A stretch of 64,000 bases of DNA, taken from positions 124,001-188,000 of the forward strand of contig NZ_AP022586.1 in the NCBI RefSeq assembly GCF_010731695.1, given 5' to 3'. The notes under the pieces were generated by a model, which was not told where the DNA came from, did no database searches, and worked only from the letters and a program-made list of their open reading frames with translations. Within the stretch, counting starts at the first letter, position 1; each line of letters starts with the position of its first letter. Positions 8,429 through 17,417 of the stretch are shown one piece after another. Made by a program: the position numbers and the translations under genes. The DNA comes from Mycolicibacterium litorale. GTDB lineage: Bacteria > Actinomycetota > Actinomycetes > Mycobacteriales > Mycobacteriaceae.

Positions 8429-9289
8429 GTGACGAAGCGAGCGTTGGTGCTGGCCGGCGGGGGGATCGCAGGCATCGCGTGGGAGACCGGAGTGCTGCGC
8501 GGCATCGCCGACGAAGTGCCCGACGCCGCCAGGGTGCTGCTGGGCGCCGAGATCCTGGTCGGCACGTCCGCGGGATCGACGGTGGCCGCCCAACTCGGCA
8601 GCGGCCTGGACATCGGTGAGCTCTACGACCGGCAGCTCGCCGCGGCATCGGCCGAGATCGACCCCGGGGTGAGCATCGAGACGATCACCGGCGTCTTCCT
8701 CGCCGCATTGACCGATCCCGACGCCACCACCACCGAGAAGCTGCGGCGCATCGGGGAGATCGCGCTGTCCACCCCGACCGTCGCCGAAGACGTGCGCCGC
8801 GCGGTGATCGAACACCGGTTGCCCAGCCACTCGTGGCCCGACCGGGACCTGCGGGTGACGGCGATCGACACCGCCACCGGTGAACTCGTCGTGTTCGACA
8901 AGTCCTCGGGCGTCGGTCTGGTCGACGCCGTTGCCGCGAGCTGCGCGGTCCCCGGAGTGTGGCCGCCGGTGACGATCGGGCAGCGGCGCTACATGGACGG
9001 CGGCGTGGGCAGCACCGTCAACATGGCGGTCGCCGCGGATTGCGATGCCGCGGTGGCTCTCGTTCCGTCGGGCCGGTCGTCGCCGTCTCCGTTCGGCAGT
9101 GGGGCGGTCGCCGAGGTCGACGGTTTCACCGCACCGACACTCGGGATCTTCGCCGACGACGAGGCACTCGCCGCGTTCGGCGCGAACCCGCTCGACCCGG
9201 CGTGTCGCATGCCGTCCGCCGAAGCCGGCCGGGCGCAGGGCCGGCGGATCGCGGCCGACGTCGCCGGGTTCCTCTCAGGGCTGCAGTAG
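8429..9289 (+). CDS. Patatin-like phospholipase (Rv1062 type)
   Basis: This 286-residue patatin-family acyl hydrolase has the glycine-rich oxyanion loop LAGGGIAGIAWETG, the nucleophile motif GTSAGS (Ser47) and the catalytic aspartate in YMDGGVGSTVN. No signal peptide or membrane segment is visible, so a cytosolic role in lipid turnover is likely. The GTG at 8429 gives VTKRALVLAGGG, the expected N-terminus. It is convergent with a second patatin gene and overlaps it by 15 bp, the Rv1062/Rv1063c arrangement of M. tuberculosis. Confidence 0.88.
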   Translation: MTKRALVLAGGGIAGIAWETGVLRGIADEVPDAARVLLGAEILVGTSAGSTVAAQLGSGLDIGELYDRQLAAASAEIDPGVSIETITGVFLAALTDPDATTTEKLRRIGEIALSTPTVAEDVRRAVIEHRLPSHSWPDRDLRVTAIDTATGELVVFDKSSGVGLVDAVAASCAVPGVWPPVTIGQRRYMDGGVGSTVNMAVAADCDAAVALVPSGRSSPSPFGSGAVAEVDGFTAPTLGIFADDEALAAFGANPLDPACRMPSAEAGRAQGRRIAADVAGFLSGLQ

Positions 9290-10327
9290 CGGGATGAACT
9301 CCGGCCGCTCGAACTCGTCGAGCGCCTGGACGGCCAACTTCCTGCCCACCTCGATGACCTCGGCCGCTCGGTGGAAATCCAAACTGCGACAGGCAGACCG
9401 GGGCACCTCGACGAGAAGGTCGGGCGGGTAGGCGGCCAGCGTGTGGCGGGCCAGCGCGGCCTGCGCGATGTCGATGGTGCGGTTCATCACCTCGAAGCTG
9501 CCCAGCCGCGGTACCGGCACCTCCTTGGCGGAATCGACGAGTTGCTCGGCGCTGCTGTCGGTTTCGGCCGGCGCACCGGTGCCGTCGCCGCTCTCGGTCG
9601 CCTCGAGGTCCTCCTCGGTGGCGGTGCCGAAACGGTTGATCATCGACCGCACCGCGGGGGTGTCGAGCACCGCGCGCGCCGACTTCGAGTCCAGCAGGGC
9701 AGAAGTGCTGCGCAGCAACCGGTTCAGCCAGTCCGCCGTCGTGTGCGCCTCGCCCTCGTCGGGTTCGGTGCCGCCGGCTTCACTGCCGCCCAGGCTCACC
9801 GCGATCGTCAGGTCGGCGTTGACCGCGGCGACCGGCGCCATCGGCAGAGGGTCGAGGATCCCGCCGTCGGCGAGCAGCCGGCCGTCGAGCACATGCGGGG
9901 TGATGACGCCGGGGATCGCGATCGACGCGCGGATCGCCGCATCCACCGGGCCGCGCTGCAGCCACACCGACCGGCCGGCGATCAGATCCGTCGTGACCGC
10001 CGTGTACGGCACCGGCAGGTCTTCGATGCACACCTCACCGAGCACGTCGCGCACGGCGTCGAGGATCTTCTCCGCCCGCAGTACTCCTGGTGCGGTGAGC
10101 GACGGGTCGAGCAGTCGCAGAACCGCGCGCTGCGTCAGCGATTTGGCCCACTCCGCGTACTCGTCGAGCTTGCCCGCCGCCTGCAGGCCACCGACCAGCG
10201 CACCCATCGACGAGCCCGAGATGCCGACGATCTCGTAGCCGCGTGAATGCAGTTCCTCGATGACGCCGATGTGCGCGTAACCCCGGGCACCGCCACTGCC
10301 GAGCACCAGCGCGACGCGTTTGCTCAT
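9275..10327 (-). CDS. Patatin-like phospholipase, RssA type (Rv1063c type)
   Basis: This 350-residue bacterial patatin is of the RssA/NTE-like class. Visible elements are VLGSGGARGYAHIGVIEEL, the nucleophile motif GSSMG (Ser40) and the catalytic DGG in LADGGILDPLPM. The last ~130 residues form a helical, acidic tail with a Ser/Thr/Glu-rich linker and are less conserved. It is predicted to hydrolyse phospholipid or lysophospholipid esters. The start ATG at 10327 is at the expected distance from the oxyanion loop. Confidence 0.88.
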   Translation of the reverse strand: MSKRVALVLGSGGARGYAHIGVIEELHSRGYEIVGISGSSMGALVGGLQAAGKLDEYAEWAKSLTQRAVLRLLDPSLTAPGVLRAEKILDAVRDVLGEVCIEDLPVPYTAVTTDLIAGRSVWLQRGPVDAAIRASIAIPGVITPHVLDGRLLADGGILDPLPMAPVAAVNADLTIAVSLGGSEAGGTEPDEGEAHTTADWLNRLLRSTSALLDSKSARAVLDTPAVRSMINRFGTATEEDLEATESGDGTGAPAETDSSAEQLVDSAKEVPVPRLGSFEVMNRTIDIAQAALARHTLAAYPPDLLVEVPRSACRSLDFHRAAEVIEVGRKLAVQALDEFERPEFIPLLQP

Positions 10328-10366
10328 GGCGTCATTCTGCGCCTTTTCGCGCAGCGTGAATCGAAC

Positions 10367-10816
10367 TCATCCGCACAGCTCGTCGGCGGCCGCCTCCACG
10401 GCGACGATGATGGCCGCCTGGCGCGCCGGTTCCAACTGGGACCACGGCGTGCCGAAGGTGCCGGGACCCGGCGCATCGGACTTCTGGATCTCCGCGAGAT
10501 ACGGCTCGACCTGCGCATTGAGGTCGCCGCCGCGTTCGGCCATCCACGTCCTAGCCGCATTGCACGCCTGGAAGTACTCCTCCTCGGTGGACTCGGCGGG
10601 CGCGCCCACCGCCGTCGTCACGCCGTCCGGTGAGGTGCCCACCTCGCCGGGCGCCGCGGTGCGGGCCGCCGTGGTCGTCGTCGACGCCGTGGCCTGCGGC
10701 GACGTCTGCGTCGGCGACGGCGTGGGGCCGTCGTCACCGCCCGTCGAACAGCCGGTCAGGGTCAGGCCACCGGTGACGGCGACGGCCGCGATGAGGCGGG
10801 ATAGGCACCTGCGCAT
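10367..10816 (-). CDS. lpqV: Lipoprotein LpqV
   Basis: This 149-residue precursor has a lipoprotein signal peptide ending in the lipobox LTGC (Cys23). A Ser/Thr/Pro/Ala-rich low-complexity linker (about residues 27-78) follows, then a small folded domain of about 70 residues with two cysteines (QACNAARTWMAERG and the C-terminal DELCG). The size and its place beside the Rv1063c-type patatin match M. tuberculosis Rv1064c/lpqV. The function is unknown; the linker probably spans part of the cell envelope. Confidence 0.82.
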   Translation of the reverse strand: MRRCLSRLIAAVAVTGGLTLTGCSTGGDDGPTPSPTQTSPQATASTTTTAARTAAPGEVGTSPDGVTTAVGAPAESTEEEYFQACNAARTWMAERGGDLNAQVEPYLAEIQKSDAPGPGTFGTPWSQLEPARQAAIIVAVEAAADELCG

Positions 10817-10928
10817 GGGGTCAATCTATGCAACACTGGCCGCCGTGATGGAGCGGACCGCGGTTCTGGAGTGTTGTCGGGCCTGACGCCCACCCTCAGA
10901 CCCGTCTGCCCTCATTGGAGTCCCCGTC

Positions 10929-11468
10929 ATGTCCGTGCACACCCTTGCCTCGCCCGTCTCTGCCGTCCCCGCCGTTTCCGCGCCCACCCGGTTGCGGCTG
11001 CCCGATCTGCTCCACGCCACCGATCGCGGTGCCGACGACGTGCTCAGCGGGCGCTTCGACCACCTGCTGCCGCGCGGCGGCCTGCCCCGCGACGACCGGT
11101 GGTACACCAGGCTGCACGGCGACGACGAACTGGACGTCTGGCTCATCAGCTGGGTGCCCGACCAGTCCACAGAACTGCACGACCACGGCGGATCGCTCGG
11201 TGCGCTGACCGTGCTGTCCGGCGCGCTGTCCGAAACCCGTTGGGACGGAGAGGGCTTGCGGCGGCGGCGCCTCGCGGCGGGCGATCAGGCCGCCTTCCCG
11301 CTCGGCTGGGTGCACGACGTGGTGTGGGCACCGGACACCACCAGCGGCCCCACCTTGAGCGTGCACGCCTACTCGCCGCCATTGACCGCGATGTCCTTCT
11401 ACGAGGTCACCGACCGGACGACGTTGCGGCGCAGCCGAACCGAACTCACCGATACGCCGGAGGGCTGA
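10929..11468 (+). CDS. Cysteine dioxygenase family protein
   Basis: This 179-residue cupin of the cysteine dioxygenase type I family oxidises L-cysteine to cysteine sulfinate with non-heme iron. The metal site is visible: HDHGGS (His84, His86) and a third histidine in LGWVHDVVW (His129). AYSPPL carries the conserved tyrosine of the CDO active site. The first ~20 residues are alanine/valine/proline-rich and variable. A rhodanese gene starts two bases after the stop, so the two are almost certainly co-transcribed and share a role in cysteine sulfur handling. Confidence 0.85.
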   Translation: MSVHTLASPVSAVPAVSAPTRLRLPDLLHATDRGADDVLSGRFDHLLPRGGLPRDDRWYTRLHGDDELDVWLISWVPDQSTELHDHGGSLGALTVLSGALSETRWDGEGLRRRRLAAGDQAAFPLGWVHDVVWAPDTTSGPTLSVHAYSPPLTAMSFYEVTDRTTLRRSRTELTDTPEG

Positions 11469-11469
11469 C

Positions 11470-11844
11470 GTGGCCAGTCGCATCGACCGGGTGCTCGACG
11501 CCGCCCGGGACCGCCTGCAGCGGATGCCCGCCGCCGAGGTGCCCGCCGCGCTGGCCCGCGGCGCGCTGCTCGTCGACATCCGCCCGCAGGCGCAGCGCGC
11601 CAGGGAAGGTGAGGTGCCCGCCGCCCTGGTCGTCGAACGCAACGTTCTCGAGTGGCGGTGCGACCCCACCAGCGAGGCCCGGTTGCCCCAAGCCGTCGGG
11701 GACGACGTCGAGTGGGTGGTGCTGTGCTCGGAGGGCTACACCTCCAGTCTGGCCGCGGCATCGCTGCTCGACCTGGGACTGCACCGCGCCACCGACGTCA
11801 TCGGCGGCTACCACGCGCTGAAGGCCGAAGGCGTTCTCGTCTAA
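11470..11844 (+). CDS. Rhodanese-domain sulfurtransferase
   Basis: This 124-residue single-domain rhodanese contains LLVDIRPQAQRAREGEVPAA (the CH2A-like region) and an active-site loop LCSEGYTSSLAA with the catalytic Cys86, ending in IGGYHALKAEGVLV. It would carry a persulfide on cysteine. Its GTG start lies one base after the stop of the cysteine dioxygenase gene, so translation is probably coupled. The 3' end overlaps the convergent Rv1069c-type gene by 4 bp. Confidence 0.86.
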   Translation: MASRIDRVLDAARDRLQRMPAAEVPAALARGALLVDIRPQAQRAREGEVPAALVVERNVLEWRCDPTSEARLPQAVGDDVEWVVLCSEGYTSSLAAASLLDLGLHRATDVIGGYHALKAEGVLV

Positions 11845-13538
11845 CTGTTCTCGTCGGAATGCAGCAACGGCCGCAAGCGCTCGGTCTTCTCCGGCGTCCA
11901 CCCCGGCGGTTGCAGCACCGCTGCCCACCCGTCCGCGACATCCTTGACGTACACGTGACCGTGGCCGTCCGGAACGTCGACGGCCACCGCCATGTCCGCC
12001 GACACCTGCAGGAACGTCACGACCGGAATCCACTTCATCCGCGCGGTCCGGTCGTAGCCCGGCGGCTCCTTCAGCCAGTCCGGTCGGGCGAACAGCAGGT
12101 CCGGATCCCACCACGCTATCGGATCGGAGGCGTGCTGCAGATACACCACTCGTATCGGCGCCCACGGCTGTTCGGGCCGGCCGAGATCGTCGGGGCGGGC
12201 GGCGAACCGGGCGTTGTCGCCGTCGTCGTAGATCGGCAGCCACTCCGGTGATCCCGGATCCCGCTGCCGGGTCAGGTCGTTCCAGATCGTGTTGTTGAAC
12301 GTCGGCCCGGAGAACAGCGCACCGTCCGTGCGCGCGATCAGGTTGTTGAGCGCCAGGAACGGCGCCTCGCCGCCGAATGACCCCAGGCTCTCGCCGAACA
12401 CCACCAGCCGGGGGCGCTGCGCCTCCGGCATGCGGCGCACCAACTCGTCGACGGCCTCGAACAGCGCCTGTCCCGCCTGCCGGGCGTTCTCGCGGTCGAC
12501 CAGGAACGACAGCCAGCTCGGCAGGAACGAATACTGCATCGACACGACCGCGGTGTCGCCGTTGAACATGTACTCCAGCGACGAGGCCTCCGCCTCGTTG
12601 ATCCAGCCGGTACCGGTGGTGGTGGCGACCGCGACGACCGCGCGGTTCAGGCCGCCAGTGCGCAGCAGTTCCTGGGCGGCCAGCCGGGCGGTCGCGCGGA
12701 TGCCGTCGGCCGAATGCAGACCGGCGTACGCGCGGATCGGTTCGATCGCGGGCGCCCCGTTGAACGCGGTGAGCTCCTGGACCGTCGGTCCGCCGGCGAC
12801 GAAGATGCGGCCCTGGTGGCCCAGCGACTCCCAGCTGACCAGCGACTGCGGGCCGCCGGAGCGCAACGCGCTGGCCGGCGCGGGGGTGTCCGGATCGGTT
12901 TCGTCGTTGACCGTCGCGAACGTGTTGTTGATCGCGCTCATCGCGACCCGCACGACCACACCGTTGAGGATCGCGATCGTCAGCGCCACCAGCAGGACCA
13001 CCACGACGACGGCTGAAACCCGCGGCGGCGCAACGCGATCGAGCTGCCTGACCAGGAAGCGGACCAGCAGCCGGACCTGCTGGCCCACCTCGACGAGCGC
13101 GAACAGCACGACAATCGACAGGACTGCGGCCAGCGGGTGGTCCCAGAACCGCATCCGCGGCACACCCATCAGATCGCGGATCTGGTCCTGCCAGACGTGG
13201 AAGTAAATGATCATCAGCACCTGGCCGACGGCGCCGACGACGACCAGGGCGATCCACGCCCACCGGGGCGCGGGCGGACTGGTGGGTTTGGACCGCATGT
13301 ACCGCACGAGCCAGACGCCGAACACGCCGATGCCGTAACCGGCCGCGCCCGCGCCGCCGCTCACCAGACCCTGGAACAGCGGGCCGCGCGGCAGCAGCGA
13401 CGGCGTCATCGAGAACCACAGGAACACCAGCCCGACGGCGGTGCCGAAGAACGTGTAGTGGCGCAGCCACCACGCCCGTTTCGGTGATGGCTGATCCTGC
13501 GGCGGTGCCTGCTCGATGACCCCCGCGGTGTCGCTCAC
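11841..13538 (-). CDS. Membrane-anchored alpha/beta hydrolase (Rv1069c, DUF2319 type)
   Basis: This 565-residue protein has four predicted membrane helices in the first ~190 residues (around YTFFGTAVGLVFLWFSM, GAGAAGYGIGVFGVWLV, ALVVVGAVGQVLMII and VVVVLLVALTIAILNGVVV) and a large catalytic region. The nucleophile elbow is GESLGS in VVFGESLGSFGGEAPFLA, and HVYVKDVADGW near the C-terminus may contain the catalytic histidine. It matches the alpha/beta-hydrolase family PF10081 found in mycobacteria. The substrate is unknown. Confidence 0.85.
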   Translation of the reverse strand: MSDTAGVIEQAPPQDQPSPKRAWWLRHYTFFGTAVGLVFLWFSMTPSLLPRGPLFQGLVSGGAGAAGYGIGVFGVWLVRYMRSKPTSPPAPRWAWIALVVVGAVGQVLMIIYFHVWQDQIRDLMGVPRMRFWDHPLAAVLSIVVLFALVEVGQQVRLLVRFLVRQLDRVAPPRVSAVVVVVLLVALTIAILNGVVVRVAMSAINNTFATVNDETDPDTPAPASALRSGGPQSLVSWESLGHQGRIFVAGGPTVQELTAFNGAPAIEPIRAYAGLHSADGIRATARLAAQELLRTGGLNRAVVAVATTTGTGWINEAEASSLEYMFNGDTAVVSMQYSFLPSWLSFLVDRENARQAGQALFEAVDELVRRMPEAQRPRLVVFGESLGSFGGEAPFLALNNLIARTDGALFSGPTFNNTIWNDLTRQRDPGSPEWLPIYDDGDNARFAARPDDLGRPEQPWAPIRVVYLQHASDPIAWWDPDLLFARPDWLKEPPGYDRTARMKWIPVVTFLQVSADMAVAVDVPDGHGHVYVKDVADGWAAVLQPPGWTPEKTERLRPLLHSDENS

Positions 13539-13547
13539 CAGTGCACT

Positions 13548-14321
13548 TTAACGATGGGTGAAGTTGGCGGGGCGCTTCTCGGTGAACGCCGCCATCCCCT
13601 CCTTCTGATCCTCGGTGGCGAACGCGGAGTGGAAGAGCCGGCGCTCGTAGAGCAGACCTTCGGTGAGCGTGGACTCGAACGCGCGGTCGACCGCTTCCTT
13701 GGCCATGCGGGAGGCGTTTCGCGACATCCCGGCGATGGTGGCGGCGACCTCGTTGGCCTCGTCGAGCAGCCGGTCGGCGGGTACGACCCGCGATACCAGG
13801 CCGCTGCGTTCGGCCTCCTCGGCGCCGATCGTGCGGCCGGTCAGGATCAGGTCCATCGCCTTGGCCTTGCCGATCGCGCGGGTCAACCGCTGCGAGCCGC
13901 CCATACCCGGCAGCACGCCCAGCTTGATCTCCGGTTGGCCGAACTTGGCGGTGTCGGCGGCGATGAGGATGTCGCACATCATCGCCAGCTCGCACCCGCC
14001 GCCGAGCGCGTAGCCCGCGACGGCGGCGATGGTCGGGGTGCGGGTGGCGGCGAACTTGCCCCAGAGCGCGAAGAAGTCCGAGGTGAAGACCTCGGCGAAG
14101 GACAGGTTCGCCATCTCCTTGATGTCCGCGCCCGCCGCGAAGGCCTTCTCGCTCCCCGTGATGACGATGGCGCCGATACCCTCGTCGTCGTCGAACTCCG
14201 CTGCAGCCGTCGTGACTTCGGCCATCACCTGGGAGTTCAGCGCGTTGAGCGCCTTGGGCCGGTTCAGCGTGATCGCGCCGACGCGGCCGTCGCGGGTGAC
14301 GAGGATGGTCTCGTAATCCAT
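13548..14321 (-). CDS. echA8: Enoyl-CoA hydratase EchA8
   Basis: This 257-residue crotonase hydrates trans-2-enoyl-CoA in beta-oxidation. Both catalytic glutamates of true hydratases are present: Glu111 in [12 protein letters not shown] and Glu131 in [26 protein letters not shown] forms part of the oxyanion hole. The length equals the M. tuberculosis protein. AGGAG five bases before the ATG supports the start. It lies 8 bp downstream of echA9 and forms an operon with it. Confidence 0.95.
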   Translation of the reverse strand: MDYETILVTRDGRVGAITLNRPKALNALNSQVMAEVTTAAAEFDDDEGIGAIVITGSEKAFAAGADIKEMANLSFAEVFTSDFFALWGKFAATRTPTIAAVAGYALGGGCELAMMCDILIAADTAKFGQPEIKLGVLPGMGGSQRLTRAIGKAKAMDLILTGRTIGAEEAERSGLVSRVVPADRLLDEANEVAATIAGMSRNASRMAKEAVDRAFESTLTEGLLYERRLFHSAFATEDQKEGMAAFTEKRPANFTHR

Positions 14322-14329
14322 GGCTACTC

Positions 14330-15370
14330 CTATTGGGGGAACGTCAGTTCGGGATCGGCGGGTGCGAAGTACTCGTCGACGTCCGCCTTGGTGACGTCGG
14401 CGACCGAGTTGTGCGACCAGGTGGGGTTGCGGTCCTTGTCGACGAGTTGGGCGCGGATGCCCTCGACGAAGTCGTGGGAGCGCAGCGATGCGCAAGAGAC
14501 GCGGTATTCGTCGCGGAGCACGTCCTCCAGTGTGTCGAGCCGGGAAGCCCGGCGGATCGATTCCAGCGCGACGGCGAGCGCGATGGGGGAACGCGACTCG
14601 ATGAGGTCGGCGGCTTTGTCGGCCGGTCCGGCGTCGTGGCCGCGCAGGGCGGCGACGATCTCGGCGACCGTCTCACCGGCATAGCACTCGTCGATCCACT
14701 CCTGTTGCGTCAGAAGCTCGCTCGGAGGCGGTTCGACCGCGTGGGCGGCCAGGGCGGCGTCGACGCCGTCGGCGATGACGGCGGCCCGGAAGTCGGCCAG
14801 CCGGTCATGCGGCACGAAGTGGTCGGCGAAGCCCATGGCGATCGCGTCGGCGCCGGAGAACGGGGCGCCGGTCAGTGCGGCGTGGTAGCCCAGCAGGCCG
14901 GGGGCACGGGACAGCAGGTAGGTCCCGCCGACGTCGGGGATGAAGCCGATGCCGACCTCGGGCATGGCCATCTTGGTCTTGTCGGTGACCACCCGCACGT
15001 CGCCGTGCGCGCTGACGCCGACGCCGCCGCCCATCACGATGCCGTCCATCAACGCCACATACGGTTTGGGGTAGTGGCCGATGTAGGCGTTGAGCTGGTA
15101 CTCCTTGAACCAGAAACGCCTCGCGTCGGCGCCGCCGGCCTTGGCGCTGTGGTAGAGCGCCACGACGTCGCCGCCCGCGCACAACCCGCGCTCGCCTGCG
15201 CCGTCGAGCAGCACGGTGTGGACAGTGTCGTCGCTCGCCCAGGAGTGGAGTGCGTTCGCCAGTGCGGTCACCATGCCGTGGGTCAGCGAGTTGATGGCCT
15301 TTGGCCGGTTGAGGGTGACCAGCCCGACGCCGTTCTCGACAGTTACTAGGACATCCTCGTTTTCCGCCAC
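14330..15370 (-). CDS. echA9: 3-hydroxyisobutyryl-CoA hydrolase / enoyl-CoA hydratase-like EchA9
   Basis: This protein of about 346 residues is in the crotonase superfamily, but its length and pattern ([58 protein letters not shown], and a long C-terminal helical extension) are those of 3-hydroxyisobutyryl-CoA hydrolase, a valine-degradation enzyme. It is usually named EchA9 in mycobacteria (Rv1071c). The GTG at 15370 gives [14 protein letters not shown], the typical N-terminus; no strong ribosome-binding site is seen. It is upstream of echA8 in the same operon. Confidence 0.88.
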   Translation of the reverse strand: MAENEDVLVTVENGVGLVTLNRPKAINSLTHGMVTALANALHSWASDDTVHTVLLDGAGERGLCAGGDVVALYHSAKAGGADARRFWFKEYQLNAYIGHYPKPYVALMDGIVMGGGVGVSAHGDVRVVTDKTKMAMPEVGIGFIPDVGGTYLLSRAPGLLGYHAALTGAPFSGADAIAMGFADHFVPHDRLADFRAAVIADGVDAALAAHAVEPPPSELLTQQEWIDECYAGETVAEIVAALRGHDAGPADKAADLIESRSPIALAVALESIRRASRLDTLEDVLRDEYRVSCASLRSHDFVEGIRAQLVDKDRNPTWSHNSVADVTKADVDEYFAPADPELTFPQ

Positions 15371-15467
15371 GGGAAGCAATCTAGATCGTCGCCCGCAGGC
15401 TGTGCGCGACGGGTAAGGTTTCGATCGACGTCCTGGGAAGTTCCTGTGAGATCTTGACCGGATTTCG

Positions 15468-15494
15468 GGAACTCACGCCGGACCGTCGATCGTT
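15468..15494 (+). promoter_or_regulatory. Candidate ECF-sigma promoter for the Bax-inhibitor-like gene
   Basis: GGGAACT (with GGAAC at 15468-15472) is followed after 18 bases by CGTT (15491-15494). This matches the GGAAC/CGTT pattern of mycobacterial stress sigma factors such as SigE and SigH. The predicted transcript would start about 40 bases before the GTG. A second GGGAAGTTCC lies just upstream. The sequence match is reasonable but unproven. Confidence 0.4.
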
Positions 15495-15539
15495 GATCGT
15501 GTGTTCGTCACATCGAACCACCTATGAGAGGACCCGACG

Positions 15540-16388
15540 GTGCGCGAGAGCAGCAACCCGGTATTCCGCTCCCTGCCGAAGACGCAGGGCGGATACGCGA
15601 CATTCGGTACCGGAGCCGCCGGCTACGGTGCCCAGCAGATGCAGGCTGAGCCGTACACGACCCAGTACCCCGAGCAGACCGGCGTCGCCCGGCCGATGAC
15701 CATCGACGACGTCGTCACGAAGACCGGCATCACGCTGGCCGTGCTGTCGGCGGTCGCCGTCGTCTCCTACTTCCTGGTCGGCATGAACCCGGGGCTGGCC
15801 GCCCCGCTGACCCTGATCGGCGCCCTCGGCGGCCTGGTCGTCGTGCTGATCGCCACCTTCGGCCGCAAGCAGGACAACCCGGGCGTCGTGCTGACCTACG
15901 CCGCGCTCGAGGGTCTGTTCCTCGGCGCGATCTCGTGGCTGTTCGGCAACGTCGTCGTCGCGGGCGGCAGCGCGGGCGCGCTGATCACCCAGGCGGTGCT
16001 GGCCACGCTCGGCGTGTTCTTCGGCATGCTGGTCGTCTACAAGACCGGCGCCATCCGCGTGACGCCGAAGTTCACCCGCATGATCGTCGCCGGCATGTTC
16101 GGCGTGCTGGTGCTGATGCTCGGCAACTTCGTGCTCGCGCTGTTCGGTGTGGGCGGCGGCGAGGGCATGGGCCTGCGCAGCGGCGGCACCATCGCCATCA
16201 TCTTCTCGCTGGTCTGCATCGGCCTCGCGGCGTTCAGCTTCCTGATCGACTTCGACGCCGCCGACCAGATGATCCGCGCCGGCGCGCCGGAGAAGGCCGC
16301 CTGGGGCGTCGCGCTCGGCCTGACCGTCACCCTGGTCTGGCTGTACCTGGAAATCCTGCGGCTGCTGAGTTACTTCCAGAACGACTAG
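15540..16388 (+). CDS. Bax inhibitor-1/YccA family membrane protein (Rv1072 type)
   Basis: This 282-residue protein has a soluble N-terminal tail rich in Gly/Gln/Tyr (about 55 residues) and then seven hydrophobic helices, matching the bacterial Bax-inhibitor-1-like (YccA/TMBIM) family. The last helices carry the conserved FLIDFDAADQMIRAGAPEKAAWG with acidic residues between helices 6 and 7. In other members these residues form a pH-sensitive Ca2+ leak; the role in mycobacteria is unknown. The GTG start at 15540 follows AGAGGA. A strong hairpin terminator follows the stop. Confidence 0.88.
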   Translation: MRESSNPVFRSLPKTQGGYATFGTGAAGYGAQQMQAEPYTTQYPEQTGVARPMTIDDVVTKTGITLAVLSAVAVVSYFLVGMNPGLAAPLTLIGALGGLVVVLIATFGRKQDNPGVVLTYAALEGLFLGAISWLFGNVVVAGGSAGALITQAVLATLGVFFGMLVVYKTGAIRVTPKFTRMIVAGMFGVLVLMLGNFVLALFGVGGGEGMGLRSGGTIAIIFSLVCIGLAAFSFLIDFDAADQMIRAGAPEKAAWGVALGLTVTLVWLYLEILRLLSYFQND

Positions 16389-16405
16389 CAGCAGCCTTAC
16401 GAGGG

Positions 16406-16433
16406 AAGCCCGGCACCGGCGGTGCCGGGCTTT
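16406..16433 (+). terminator. Intrinsic terminator after the Bax-inhibitor-like gene
   Basis: A perfect 12-bp stem, AAGCCCGGCACC with GGTGCCGGGCTT and a GGC loop, is followed by a short T run. It starts 18 bases after the stop codon. It is one of the cleanest intrinsic terminators in the window. Confidence 0.85.
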
Positions 16434-16475
16434 CTGCGTGTGTGGGGGCGTTGACTCTGCGCACCGTCCTCTCGC

Positions 16476-16531
16476 CGAGACTGCTCACAGATCGCGATTC
16501 ATCCACAAATCGTGATCTGTGAGCAGTCTCG
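16476..16531. repeat. Hairpin repeat, family B, copy 1
   Basis: Two 24-base arms (16476-16499 and 16508-16531), starting with CGAGACTGCTCACAGATC and ending with the complementary GATCTGTGAGCAGTCTCG, are separated by 8 bases. Only one position departs from Watson-Crick pairing, and it is a G-T wobble. It lies 40 bases before the DUF559 gene start, and a related hairpin covers the other end of that gene. It may act as a terminator or transcript-stabilising structure. Confidence 0.75.
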
Positions 16532-16571
16532 CGGGGCGGGGCATGTCGGCAGGCGGACAGAGCCTTCCGAT

Positions 16572-17417
16572 ATGCGAAGCAATCCGTTCATCGGCAGCGA
16601 GGCGTTGGTCTCAGGCCTGGTCCGCAAGCATGAGTTGCGCACGCGCTACAGCGTCGTCTTCCCGGATGTCTACGTCGAAAAGGGCACCGAGCTGACGATC
16701 CACACGCGGGCCAAGGCGGCGTGGTTGTGGTCGCACCGCGAAGGAGTGATCGCCGGGCGCACAGCGGCGGCGCTGCACGGAGCGAAGTGGGTCGACGACG
16801 CCAAACCCATCGAGTTGTTCTGGCGCAACGCCCGTCGGCCACGGGGCCTGCATACGTCGGACTCCAGCTTGCGGCCGGACGAATACGGCGACTACCAGGG
16901 CATCAGGATCACCACGGTGACGAGAACGGCGTTCGACATCGGCCGATGCGCCCACCTCGACGAGGCCGTGGCCGGCCTCGACGCCCTCGGCAATGCCACA
17001 CGGTTCAACGCCGTCGATGTGCTCGCCCTCGCCGAGCGACACCGCGGCGCACGGCGCATTCGTCAACTGCGCTCCGCGCTGGACGTTTACGACCCGGGGG
17101 CCGAGTCCCCGAAGGAGACGTGGCTGCGACTGCTCCTGATCCGCGCCGGCTACCCGCGTCCACGAACCCAGATCCCCGTGCTGCGAGACGACGGGTGGTC
17201 GAAGTACTACCTCGACATGGGGTGGGAGGACATGAAGCTCGCGGTCGAGTACGACGGCGACCACCACCGCACCGACCCGATCCGCTACGCGTACGACATC
17301 AAGCGCGCCGAGGAACTCGCCGACCTGGGCTGGAAGGTCCTCCGCGTCGTCAAGAGTGACCGGACTGCCGATATCCTGCGTCGGGTCGGGGCTGCCCGGT
17401 CATCGAGACTGCGGTGA
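16572..17417 (+). CDS. DUF559-domain protein, AbiEi-like N-terminus (putative nuclease-fold protein)
   Basis: This 281-residue protein begins with a helical region similar to type IV toxin-antitoxin AbiEi-family antitoxins (ARAAWLW-like AKAAWLWSHREGVIAGRTAA) and ends with a DUF559/very-short-patch-repair-endonuclease-like fold. The acidic candidates are Glu178/Glu182 in AESPKETWLR, Asp215 in YYLDMGWED, and Glu226/Asp228 in AVEYDGDHHR, with GWKVLRVVKSD at the end. No partner toxin gene is adjacent. Its place between the Rv1072 and fadA3 genes corresponds to Rv1073 of M. tuberculosis. Similar hairpins bracket it, which suggests a unit that may have been inserted or duplicated. Function is unknown. 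Confidence 0.78.
   Translation: MRSNPFIGSEALVSGLVRKHELRTRYSVVFPDVYVEKGTELTIHTRAKAAWLWSHREGVIAGRTAAALHGAKWVDDAKPIELFWRNARRPRGLHTSDSSLRPDEYGDYQGIRITTVTRTAFDIGRCAHLDEAVAGLDALGNATRFNAVDVLALAERHRGARRIRQLRSALDVYDPGAESPKETWLRLLLIRAGYPRPRTQIPVLRDDGWSKYYLDMGWEDMKLAVEYDGDHHRTDPIRYAYDIKRAEELADLGWKVLRVVKSDRTADILRRVGAARSSRLR

Noticed and set aside
15498..15512. Second CRP site near the Bax-inhibitor-like promoter
   Set aside because: TGTG and TCACA are present but the spacing between half-sites is too short for the GTGA-N6-TCAC pattern.
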